From contig JAADDN010000197.1 of NCBI GenBank assembly GCA_013153895.1, positions 1 to 13,998 on the forward strand: a stretch of 13,998 nucleotides of DNA, in the 5' to 3' direction. Origin of the DNA: Thermoproteota archaeon. GTDB taxonomy: Archaea; Thermoproteota; Thermoprotei; Thermoproteales; Thermocladiaceae. Shown one piece after another: positions 7,338 through 13,398 of this stretch; the stretch's first letter is position 1, and the number at the start of each line of letters is the position of its first letter. A program made the position numbers and the translations under genes. The notes under the pieces were generated by a model. It searched no databases and was not told where the DNA came from. It saw only the letters and a list, made by a program, of their open reading frames with translations.

Positions 7338-7394
7338 TGGAGAGGTCTGAGGACGGTAAAACTTTTCAAGACTTTAAGAGACCTCGCTTGAGAC

Positions 7395-8822
7395 GTGTCA
7401 CAGCTACGTTCATTCATTGAGAAGCTGGATCCAATACTACGATTGATGCCTACTGTTCCTAGGCCTAAGACTCCTCAGCCACTTACTGCAAGATTAATGT
7501 GGACTTTCGTTGCAATAACAATATATCTCTTACTCATGGTTGTTCCTCTCTATGGAGTGTATAAAGCTGCTACACCAACAGCAGGCTTGTTGAGGCTGAT
7601 GTCTCTCATATTTGCTACGAGCAGGGGAACCCTAGCCCACCTAGGTATAGGTCCAATAGTCATAGCTGGAATACTTCTAGAGATCCTCGTCTTCTCGGGA
7701 CTACTAGATATAGATCTTGAGGATCCTGTAGATAGAGCCAGGTTCAATGCACTGATGAAGCTGTTATCGCTAGTGATAGCCTTCTTCGAGTCTCTAGTAG
7801 CTGTGACAGTAGGTATGTTAAGTGTTCCAAGTATTCCTCTGAAGATTGCTGTCATAATTCAGCTAATGATTGCTACACTCATAATAATACTGTTAGATGA
7901 TCTAGTAACAAATGGTTGGGGTCTAGGTAGTGGTATAAGCTTATTCATACTTGTAAGCATAGCGAAGACGGTACTATGGTACACGTTCTCTCCCGTCATT
8001 GGACCAGACACGTTACCTGTAGGTATAATACCTGCACTTATAGCTGCTGCTGCAAGAGGAATATTCCCACCTGACCTAGTGTACTCGTTCTTTAGAGGAG
8101 GCACAATAGTGGGGCTAATATCTACAATACTGCTAGGATTCTTCATACTTTACTTAGAGATGCTTAGCGTTCCGATACCACTATCAATACCACAGTATAG
8201 AGGTATAAGATATAGCTTACCGTTACGTGTCATGTATGTCTCAGTTCTCCCAATAATATTCACAGCATTCACACTCATACTTGTATCTCACATGTTGCAG
8301 TACGTTGCTTTTGCTGCAGTTCATAACCCAGCTCTGAGGTGGCTTGCATGTATACAACCGCTACCTCATGGAGGTTATGAACCATGTGTTAACTCTGTAC
8401 TCTACTTCCTATGGTCTCCCCCACCACCAAACATTACTCCTCAATACGTTGTTGCTCACATAATCATATATGTTGTACTATGTACAATATATGCATACAT
8501 CTGGGTGAACATTGCTGGAATGTCTGCAGAGGATCAGGCAAAGTATATTGTTGATGCTAAGCTAAGCATTCCAGGATTCAGACCAAACTTGAAGATCATT
8601 GCTAGGTACTTAGAGAAGTACATATTTGCTCTAACGATAACTAGCGGAATACTTTCAGGACTTATAGCAGCATTAGGAGATCTCTTACAGGTCTTCAGTG
8701 GTGGTATAGGTCTGATGCTGCTTATAGAGATAGCATTGCAGTACTATGGAATAGCTGTACAGGAGCACGTGTTCGAGCTGTTCCCAGGATTGAAGAGGCT
8801 CGCTGGAATTGAAAGATTGTGA
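7395..8822 (+). CDS. secY: Preprotein translocase subunit SecY
   Basis: 475 residues, typical for archaeal SecY/Sec61-alpha, the channel through which proteins cross or enter the plasma membrane with SecE and Sec61-beta. There are about ten transmembrane helices. The amphipathic N-terminal segment LDPILRLMPTVPRPKTPQPL precedes TM1 (about 35-55); the plug region LLRLMSLIFATSRGTLAHLG follows (65-84); NGWGLGSGISLFI (173-185) is the SecY signature at TM5; the large C-terminal loop that binds ribosomes is around SAEDQAKYIVDAKLSIPGFR. Start GTG at 7395 gives MSQLRSF, as expected; AT-rich stretches at 7357-7366 and 7371-7379 are possible TATA boxes. In many archaea secY sits in the spc ribosomal-protein cluster; here it stands alone. 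Confidence 0.97.
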   Translation: MSQLRSFIEKLDPILRLMPTVPRPKTPQPLTARLMWTFVAITIYLLLMVVPLYGVYKAATPTAGLLRLMSLIFATSRGTLAHLGIGPIVIAGILLEILVFSGLLDIDLEDPVDRARFNALMKLLSLVIAFFESLVAVTVGMLSVPSIPLKIAVIIQLMIATLIIILLDDLVTNGWGLGSGISLFILVSIAKTVLWYTFSPVIGPDTLPVGIIPALIAAAARGIFPPDLVYSFFRGGTIVGLISTILLGFFILYLEMLSVPIPLSIPQYRGIRYSLPLRVMYVSVLPIIFTAFTLILVSHMLQYVAFAAVHNPALRWLACIQPLPHGGYEPCVNSVLYFLWSPPPPNITPQYVVAHIIIYVVLCTIYAYIWVNIAGMSAEDQAKYIVDAKLSIPGFRPNLKIIARYLEKYIFALTITSGILSGLIAALGDLLQVFSGGIGLMLLIEIALQYYGIAVQEHVFELFPGLKRLAGIERL

Positions 8823-8871
8823 TCAGCTAGGATAGCGCTCACCATCACTCAGTCGCTAAACTCCTCATCAC
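8823..8871 (-). ncRNA. Box C/D sRNA antisense to the secY-uL14 gap
   Basis: Minus strand: box C GTGATGA (8871-8865), 12-nt guide GGAGTTTAGCGA, D' CTGA (8852-8849), spacer GTG, C' ATGGTGA (8845-8839, one mismatch), 12-nt guide GCGCTATCCTAG, D CTGA (8826-8823). The 12-3-12 spacing is the archaeal optimum. Predicted targets are UCGCUAAACUCC and CUAGGAUAGCGC, each modified at the fifth base. Box D touches the secY stop codon (8820-8822), so the mature 3' tail must be antisense to the end of secY mRNA. A TATA box 26 nt before 8874 would start the RNA three bases before box C. Confidence 0.92.
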
Positions 8872-8896
8872 TTCTCTCAATACATTCTCGGAACAC

Positions 8897-8904
8897 TTTT
8901 AAAA
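8897..8904. promoter_or_regulatory. Palindromic TATA box shared by uL14 and a C/D sRNA
   Basis: TTTTAAAA is centred about 28 nt before the uL14 ATG (8929, +) and about 26 nt before the expected 5' end of the sRNA (near 8874, -). No other TATA-like element suits either gene in this 106-base gap, so one site probably drives both. Confidence 0.65.
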
Positions 8905-8928
8905 GCTGGCTAACTCTCTAACATAACC

Positions 8929-9363
8929 ATGGCGAAGAAGGGAGCAGCAAGACAGGTAGGTGTCCCATGGAAGTTCCATATTCCTCCAGCAATCTTCATA
9001 AACAGTCTAGTTCCTGTAGCAGATAACAGTGGTGCAAAGCTCGTTAGAATAATAGGAGTATGCGGATGCAAGGCTAAGACAGTACATAGGAGGATACCTG
9101 GAGCAGCAGTAGGAGACATGGTAGTAGTCTCTGTGAGAGAAGGTAAGCCAGAGATGAGGAAGCAGATAATGAGAGCAATAGTCATAAGACAGAGGAAGCC
9201 ATATAGAAGACAGGACGGTACCTGGATAATGTTTGAGGATAATGCTGTAGTAATAACAGACGAGATGGGTAATCCAAAAGGAACAGAGATTCATGGTCCT
9301 GTTGCTATGGAGGCTGCATTAAGATGGCCATCAATAGCTAACCTAGCAACAATGATAGTCTAA
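8929..9363 (+). CDS. rpl14: Large-subunit ribosomal protein uL14
   Basis: 144 residues, the archaeal length. Family landmarks: SLVPVADNSGAKLVRIIGV (about 25-43, the five-stranded barrel start with the invariant DNSGAK), RRIPGAAVGDMVVVSVREGK, RAIVIRQRKPYRRQDG and GTEIHGPVAMEAA (conserved GPV). uL14 lies at the subunit interface of the 50S subunit and contacts 23S rRNA. ATG at 8929 gives a near-leaderless mRNA from TTTTAAAA at 8897-8904. It is normally in the spc cluster between S17 and L24; here its neighbours are secY, a C/D sRNA and eL43, so it has moved or the cluster was broken in this lineage. Confidence 0.98.
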   Translation: MAKKGAARQVGVPWKFHIPPAIFINSLVPVADNSGAKLVRIIGVCGCKAKTVHRRIPGAAVGDMVVVSVREGKPEMRKQIMRAIVIRQRKPYRRQDGTWIMFEDNAVVITDEMGNPKGTEIHGPVAMEAALRWPSIANLATMIV

Positions 9364-9379
9364 CCTATAAAAACAAAGC

Positions 9380-9387
9380 TTATAATA
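9380..9387 (+). promoter_or_regulatory. TATA box of the eL43-Brix operon
   Basis: TTATAATA is centred 30 nt before the ATG at 9414. A second AT-rich element (TATAAAAA at 9366-9373) lies further upstream and is less well placed. Confidence 0.45.
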
Positions 9388-9413
9388 ACCCTCTCAAACT
9401 TCTCAAGAAGAAC

Positions 9414-9725
9414 ATGCCCTTCAGTCACACTAAGGTAGTTGGACCAGCTGGAAGATTTGGAGCAAGGTATGGAATGGGTATCAGGAGAAAGATAACGCAG
9501 ATAGAGGTAAAACAGAGAGGTAGACATAGATGTCCAAAATGTAGGTCAGTGACGAGGATGGAGAGGATAGCATTCGGAATATGGAGATGTCCAAAATGTG
9601 GATTCACCTTTGCTGGAGGTGCATGGGTTCCACAGACAACATTAGGTAAGACTCTAGCACCAGAGGAGCTTAAAGTAATAGAGAAAGAGAAGCAGAAATG
9701 GAGGGAAAAAGCCAGAAAAGGATAA
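9414..9725 (+). CDS. rpl37ae: Large-subunit ribosomal protein eL43 (L37Ae)
   Basis: 103 residues. The N-terminus SHTKVVGPAGRFGARYGMGI is the diagnostic L37Ae start. A four-Cys zinc ribbon follows: CPKC near 40-43 and CPKC near 58-61, with RMERIAFGIWRC between, and the tail FTFAGGAWVPQTTLG is also typical. It binds 23S rRNA in the 50S subunit. The last 28 bases overlap the Brix gene in another frame. In many archaea rpoP sits between these two genes in the exosome superoperon; here rpoP is absent and the genes overlap. Confidence 0.97.
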   Translation: MPFSHTKVVGPAGRFGARYGMGIRRKITQIEVKQRGRHRCPKCRSVTRMERIAFGIWRCPKCGFTFAGGAWVPQTTLGKTLAPEELKVIEKEKQKWREKARKG

Positions 9726-10366
9726 CAAGAGGAGCCCTCATAACAGTACCAAACAAGGTAGCACTATCATCATCGAGAGATCCTAACCTCAGAGTTAGAC
9801 AATTTCTTAACGAGCTTGCTCAAGCATTACCGAGAACTGTCAAGATAAATAGGGGAAGAATGTCGCTTGATCAGCTTGTTGTTAAGGCTATGGAACATGA
9901 TGCGAGATACATAATGTACATCACTATAAGACGTGGAAATCCTGTAGCTATAAGATTCATAGAGCTTGACAAGGAGAAGGCAGAGTACAGATGGCTACCT
10001 TACTTAATAAAGTTGATAGGTGTCAAACTGATAGTGGACATGCCTGTGAGAAGAGCTGTGAAGAGTAAGGCTAGGACAGCTGTGATAGTAGCATTCGATT
10101 ATCATGAGGTTGTTGACATATTTTCACAGATCTTCAATATACCTGCCATATTTACTAGAAACTTAGATGAGCTTCAGGGACAGTACGATACTATCATAGT
10201 GATAAGACCAGTATATAATAGGCCAGACTTCACCTGTGAGATACAGATGTTAGATGGAGAAGATTTTGGTCCTCGAGGACCCATCATAAGGATAGCAAAA
10301 GTATACTATGTTACCGGTAAAGAACTCGTGCTAAGTCCTGATATAGCTGAGCTACTTGGAGAATAA
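9698..10366 (+). CDS. Brix-domain ribosome biogenesis protein
   Basis: 222 residues. The Brix pattern is visible: ALITVPNKVALSSSRDPNLR near 13-32 with the conserved S-R-(x)n-R run, FLNELAQALPRTVKINRGR (a sigma70-like RNA-binding helix turn), then VRRAVKSKARTAVIVAFDYH in the middle and a C-terminal IVIRPVYNRPDFTCEIQML. Eukaryotic Brix/Imp4 proteins bind pre-rRNA or snoRNA during subunit assembly; the archaeal members are single-domain and probably chaperone rRNA. ATG at 9698 lies inside eL43 (28-nt overlap); no later start preserves the Brix N-terminus, so I keep it. Next to a cluster of guide RNAs and ribosomal proteins, a role in rRNA maturation is natural. Confidence 0.88.
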   Translation: MEGKSQKRITRGALITVPNKVALSSSRDPNLRVRQFLNELAQALPRTVKINRGRMSLDQLVVKAMEHDARYIMYITIRRGNPVAIRFIELDKEKAEYRWLPYLIKLIGVKLIVDMPVRRAVKSKARTAVIVAFDYHEVVDIFSQIFNIPAIFTRNLDELQGQYDTIIVIRPVYNRPDFTCEIQMLDGEDFGPRGPIIRIAKVYYVTGKELVLSPDIAELLGE

Positions 10367-10375
10367 AGAGAAACC

Positions 10376-10383
10376 TTTAAAAA
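10376..10383 (+). promoter_or_regulatory. TATA box for the tRNA-Gln 5' half
   Basis: TTTAAAAA, preceded by an AAACC stretch resembling a BRE, is centred 33 nt before A1 of the tRNA half. Transcription would start near 10406 with a leader of about seven bases. It begins 10 nt after the Brix stop. Confidence 0.65.
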
Positions 10384-10412
10384 GAGTCTTCAGACAACTT
10401 AGATCGAGAACA

Positions 10413-10450
10413 AGCCGGGTGGTGTAGCGGCCAAGCATGGCGGGCTCTGG
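10413..10450 (+). tRNA. 5' half of tRNA-Gln (CTG); candidate split tRNA gene
   Basis: Bases 1-37 of a normal archaeal tRNA-Gln are present: acceptor strand AGCCGGG, T8 and G9, D stem GTGT/GCAT around loop AGCGGCCAA (with A14, G18, G19, A21), G26, anticodon-stem strand GCGGG and loop CTCTGG with anticodon CTG. A local 3' half cannot be built. The next bases lack CCCGC for the anticodon stem, a TTCNANN T arm and CCCGGCT for the acceptor. Instead, a purine-rich GC tract (10451-10480) follows, then AT-rich DNA. This matches known split tRNA 5' halves, which end after position 37 and carry a GC-rich tail that pairs with the leader of the 3' half to form a bulge-helix-bulge. The alternative is a decayed pseudogene, less likely because every conserved base of the 5' half and a good promoter are intact. 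Confidence 0.7.
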
Positions 10451-10480
10451 ACCGGTTGGGGGAGAACGGGCGGTCCGCGG
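10451..10480 (+). other. GC-rich trailer of the tRNA-Gln half
   Basis: Thirty bases, nearly all G and C with a G5 run, in a genome region that is otherwise AT-rich. It is mostly purine on this strand, so it would pair well with a pyrimidine-rich leader elsewhere. A local 6-bp alternative exists between GGACCG (10449-10454) and CGGTCC (10471-10476). I read it as the pairing tail of a split tRNA; it could also be degenerate 3'-half sequence. Confidence 0.5.
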
Positions 10481-10484
10481 CTAC

Positions 10485-10517
10485 ATCCTTCTCATATTCA
10501 CATTATGATGAGAGGAT
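10485..10517 (+). other. Hairpin overlapping box C of the downstream sRNA
   Basis: ATCCT-T-CTCAT (10485-10495) pairs with ATGAGAGGAT (10508-10517), ten base pairs with one bulged T and a 12-base loop. It covers part of box C and the first guide of the C/D sRNA, so it could compete with sRNP assembly in the precursor or mark a processing site. Confidence 0.4.
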
Positions 10518-10553
10518 ACCTACCCGAGGTATGAGGAGTACCTCGGGACCTGA
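10505..10553 (+). ncRNA. Box C/D sRNA downstream of the tRNA-Gln half
   Basis: Plus strand: box C ATGATGA (10505-10511), 12-nt guide GAGGATACCTAC, D' CCGA (10524-10527, one mismatch), spacer GGT, C' ATGAGGA (10531-10537, one mismatch), 12-nt guide GTACCTCGGGAC, D CTGA (10550-10553). The 12-3-12 spacing equals that of the sRNA at 8823-8871. Predicted targets are GUAGGUAUCCUC and GUCCCGAGGUAC, modified at the fifth base. Box D abuts the stop codon of the convergent glycosyltransferase. There is no TATA box at the right place, so it is probably transcribed from the tRNA-half promoter. A perfect 9-bp inverted repeat (CCCGAGGTA/TACCTCGGG, 10523-10531 and 10539-10547) crosses D' and C'; this is odd for a guide RNA and lowers my confidence, since the repeat alone could be a terminator hairpin. 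Confidence 0.68.
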
Positions 10554-11651
10554 CTAGAAGAGACTTAGAATTTCTTTAGCGAAGTTCGTGTAGTAGAATT
10601 CTCTCGCCTTCTCTATACATCTCTTCGCAATCTTATGATACTCATCTTTATCCATTAGTAATATGTGAGTTACATGCTTAATAACATCATGATCAGTCTC
10701 TATGAAGTAGCCGTATGTTAAGTTCTCTATCTTCTCTATAAGTCCTGTTGGTAGTCTCATCACTATTGGTGTTCCCTGACTCATTGCTTCTACAGGAGCC
10801 ATACCAAAGTGTTCACCAATCCTCAGATGAACGTAGACTCTAGCTATCTTATAGTAGTGAAGTAGAGTCTTATCATCTGGTGATGTTACTAGCTCTACAT
10901 CTTTTATAGAGTCTTGAAGCTCCTCATATACTCTCTTAACAGCCTCATAATATTCTCTATGTCGAGGATCTACATAACCTACTAATGCTAATCTTGCATT
11001 TCTCACACGTTCTTTAATGAACTTAAACTGATGAAGAAGTAGATCCTGTCTTTTCAATGATACGAATCTTCCAACATATATTACAAGGTTCTCCTTCTTA
11101 TTCAACTCTTCATCACTGATCTCATGTTCAGAGAATATCTTATCTATACAGGGATATACTACATGTGGTGAATATGGCCATAACATCTCTACCGCTAACT
11201 TCGTTCTTCTTGAGTTTGCTACAACGATATCAGCTTTATCTAAATATCTTGGTGCTAGTCTTGGATATCTCAGATAGTACTCGTATTCTTTCAAGTTCTC
11301 CTCACTTATCTCCTCATCTATTGGAAAATGTATGTACATTAACGTCCTTACCTTAGGATTAGCACTCTTTATCATATAGCAATATGCTGGATCTTGAACC
11401 ATCACTATTGCTATATCAGGCTCATATTCTTTAACTACATTCTCCACATGTTCTCTAACCTTCTCAAATGTTAAGCCAGGACTTAGTAAAGACATCTTAT
11501 TTACATGATCTCTAAACCACTCCTCGTCATATAGTGATGTTATTATTTTGTAATCTTTTCCTAAATCTTTTAAACCATCTAGAAGTATCTTCGTAAGTCT
11601 CTCTGAACCACCTTTAACGTTTAGGTGAGGATGTATTACTAGAATTCTCAC
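10554..11651 (-). CDS. Glycosyltransferase, GT-B fold, family 4 type
   Basis: 365 residues from GTG at 11651. The N-terminal domain begins RILVIHPHLNVKGGSERLT (2-20) with the glycine-rich acceptor-side loop GGSER. The C-terminal nucleotide-sugar domain has IYVGRFVSLKRQDLLL (191-206; Arg195 and Lys200 are the usual diphosphate contacts) and EHFGMAPVEAMSQGTPIV (280-297), whose E-x7-E (280 and 288) marks retaining GT4 enzymes. The overall pattern resembles ALG11-like mannosyltransferases, but donor and acceptor cannot be told from sequence. No signal or membrane span is seen; a cytoplasmic-face peripheral enzyme in glycan or lipid-linked oligosaccharide synthesis is likely. It is monocistronic with its own TATA box and converges on the C/D sRNA. 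Confidence 0.9.
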   Translation of the reverse strand: MRILVIHPHLNVKGGSERLTKILLDGLKDLGKDYKIITSLYDEEWFRDHVNKMSLLSPGLTFEKVREHVENVVKEYEPDIAIVMVQDPAYCYMIKSANPKVRTLMYIHFPIDEEISEENLKEYEYYLRYPRLAPRYLDKADIVVANSRRTKLAVEMLWPYSPHVVYPCIDKIFSEHEISDEELNKKENLVIYVGRFVSLKRQDLLLHQFKFIKERVRNARLALVGYVDPRHREYYEAVKRVYEELQDSIKDVELVTSPDDKTLLHYYKIARVYVHLRIGEHFGMAPVEAMSQGTPIVMRLPTGLIEKIENLTYGYFIETDHDVIKHVTHILLMDKDEYHKIAKRCIEKAREFYYTNFAKEILSLF

Positions 11652-11675
11652 GTTCTAAGTTAGGGCTTGTTTAGA

Positions 11676-11684
11676 ACTTAAAGT
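11676..11684 (-). promoter_or_regulatory. TATA box of the glycosyltransferase gene
   Basis: Minus-strand ACTTTAAGT is centred about 29 nt before the GTG start at 11651, implying a leaderless or nearly leaderless mRNA. Confidence 0.5.
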
Positions 11685-11731
11685 TACCTATGTCAATATC
11701 TGTCTACTAGATTCTTCATCTTGACATAATG

Positions 11732-11739
11732 TTTTAAAA
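11732..11739 (+). promoter_or_regulatory. TATA box of the citramalate synthase operon
   Basis: TTTTAAAA is centred at about 11735.5, so transcription should start near 11762. The nearest start codon to that point is the ATG at 11766, which is not in the main frame. A second possible box, CTTTATAC (11741-11748), would start RNA near 11771. Confidence 0.5.
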
Positions 11740-11817
11740 GCTTTATACAGCGTCTTAATGTGGCGATGGTGAGGAGAGGGAGCTGTCCTATCTGAAGTAG
11801 AGATACATGACTGCACG

Positions 11818-13398
11818 TTGAGGGAGGGAGAACAAGCTTGTGGTGTATCATTTAGAGTTGATGATAAGATCAGACTGATAATGGAGCTAGACGATCTTGG
11901 TGTAGATATAGTAGAATGTGGCTGGCCTTCAGCTAATCCTAAAGATATCACTGTGATAAAAAAGGCTAGAGAATACTCACCAAAATGTAAACTTGCAGCA
12001 TTCACTTCCACGCGTAGGAAGGATAGAAGAGTTGAGGAGGATCCCATTATTGTGAATACATTGAAAGCTGAGCCGGATATAGTCGTAATATTTGGTAAAG
12101 CATGGTCTCTACATGTTAGAGAGGTCTTGAAGACTGATTATGAGACTAACCTCAAGATGATTGAGGATAGTATACAGTTCTTTAAGGATCATGGTATAGA
12201 AGTGATATTTGATGCTGAACATTTCTTTGATGGTTATAAGGATGATAAGGAATATGCCATGAAGATAGTGAAGCTTGTAGATGATCTGAAGGTTAGGACT
12301 CTAGTTCTATGTGATACTAATGGTGGCTGTCTACCTCACGAGATATATGACATAGTTAGCAATGTTGTATCAGAAGTCAAGAATGTTAAGGTTGGTGTAC
12401 ATCTTCATAATGACTCTGGATGTGCTGTAGCTAACTCCATCATGGCCGTCCTTGCAGGAGCTTCTCATGTCCAGGTAACGATTAACGGTATCGGTGAGAG
12501 ATGTGGAAACGCTGATCTATGTCAGGTTGTTCCTAACCTAATGCTCAAGCTTGGTGTCAAGGTCCTTAGAGGAGATGTAGAGAAGTTGAAGAAGCTCACA
12601 TACCTTTCAAGACTAGTATATGAGCTTACTGGTGTTCCACGTAATCCATATCAGCCATATGTTGGTGAGAATGCTTTCTCTCATAAGGCTGGTGTACATG
12701 TTGATGCTATAATGAAGTGTCCAAGAGCTTATGAACATATAGATCCTGAGCTAGTAGGTAATAGAAGGAGGATAGTGGTATCTGAGCTCAGTGGTAGAGC
12801 TGCAGTACTATCAAAGATTCAGGAAGTTCTTGGAATACAGTTATCTAAGACTGATCCTAGAGTCATCAGGACTCTAGAGGAGTTGAAAAAGCTAGAGGAG
12901 AATGGTCTGAACTTCGATCAAGCAACTGCTACAGCTGTACTCATTCTCCTTAAGAACCTGGGAGTATATAAGGAATTCTTTAGAGTACTTGAGTGGAAGG
13001 TCATGTGTGAGAGAGTAAATGAACCACGAGCATGGAGCTGGATTAAGATAGCAGCTCAGAACAAGATAATTATAGAGGCTGGAGAAGGCGTCGGTCCTGT
13101 ACATGCCATAGATACTGCACTAAGAAACGCTCTCGTGAAATTATACCCAGAGGTGAGTAATGTAGAGCTAGTTGATTACAGGGTAGTTCTTCTTGGAGTA
13201 CCAAAACATACAGCATCTATAGTTAGAGTAGATATCACTTTTAGAGATAAAGAGAGCGAGGAGTACTGGACTACTACACATGCATCTAAGAACATAGTTG
13301 ATGCAAGCACGATAGCTATAGCTGATGGAATAGATTACTATCTACAACTTCGATATCTTAAAGATGCTATAAGAGTTGTTAAGAGCATAATGTCATGA
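11818..13398 (+). CDS. cimA: (R)-citramalate synthase family protein (LeuA-like), true start uncertain
   Basis: A condensing enzyme of the isopropylmalate/citramalate synthase superfamily that joins acetyl-CoA to a 2-oxoacid; the pattern fits the long CimA family that makes citramalate from pyruvate for isoleucine. From TTG 11818 there are 526 residues: TIM barrel with FDAEHFFDGYK (131-141), LCDTNGG (164-170), metal-ligand HLHND (195-199), NGIGERCGN (223-231), HKAGVH later, then the LeuA C-terminal allosteric domain (about 395-526). The start is a problem: TTG 11818 is the Leu of the catalytic DCTLREG motif, so starting there loses the metal-binding Asp. The frame continues upstream (EVEIHDCT) to a TGA at 11770-11772 with no ATG, GTG or TTG between. 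The stop overlaps the next gene as ATGA. Confidence 0.88.
   Translation: MREGEQACGVSFRVDDKIRLIMELDDLGVDIVECGWPSANPKDITVIKKAREYSPKCKLAAFTSTRRKDRRVEEDPIIVNTLKAEPDIVVIFGKAWSLHVREVLKTDYETNLKMIEDSIQFFKDHGIEVIFDAEHFFDGYKDDKEYAMKIVKLVDDLKVRTLVLCDTNGGCLPHEIYDIVSNVVSEVKNVKVGVHLHNDSGCAVANSIMAVLAGASHVQVTINGIGERCGNADLCQVVPNLMLKLGVKVLRGDVEKLKKLTYLSRLVYELTGVPRNPYQPYVGENAFSHKAGVHVDAIMKCPRAYEHIDPELVGNRRRIVVSELSGRAAVLSKIQEVLGIQLSKTDPRVIRTLEELKKLEENGLNFDQATATAVLILLKNLGVYKEFFRVLEWKVMCERVNEPRAWSWIKIAAQNKIIIEAGEGVGPVHAIDTALRNALVKLYPEVSNVELVDYRVVLLGVPKHTASIVRVDITFRDKESEEYWTTTHASKNIVDASTIAIADGIDYYLQLRYLKDAIRVVKSIMS

Noticed and set aside
7338..7394. Gap between the CobN-like gene and secY as a site for a C-terminal CobN fragment or an sRNA
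   Set aside because: It is only 57 bases, has no C box on either strand and codes for nothing; it holds just AT-rich promoter-like stretches.
9007..9294. Minus-strand open frames opposite uL14, secY, cimA and other genes
   Set aside because: They lie opposite well-recognised proteins, have no promoter or start context, and their predicted products are low-complexity mirror translations.
10413..10483. A complete intronless tRNA-Gln ending at GCGGCTA
   Set aside because: The end resembles a Gln acceptor (CGCGGCT then A), and ACCGGT could half-pair with the anticodon stem, but both stems have a G-G mismatch, the spacing is three bases short and no T arm can form. I keep it only as a possible decayed 3' half.
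11652..11757. Possible C/D sRNA on the minus strand around ATGAAGA and CAGA (about 11700-11730)
   Set aside because: Only a one-mismatch C box and a weak D' are present; there is no C' or proper D box at the right distance.
11758..11820. UGA at 11770 read as an amino acid in MWRW-UGA-GEGAVLSEVEIHDC
   Set aside because: The ATG at 11758 lies upstream of the transcription start expected from the TATA box, no selenocysteine element is visible, and crenarchaea are not known to recode UGA this way.
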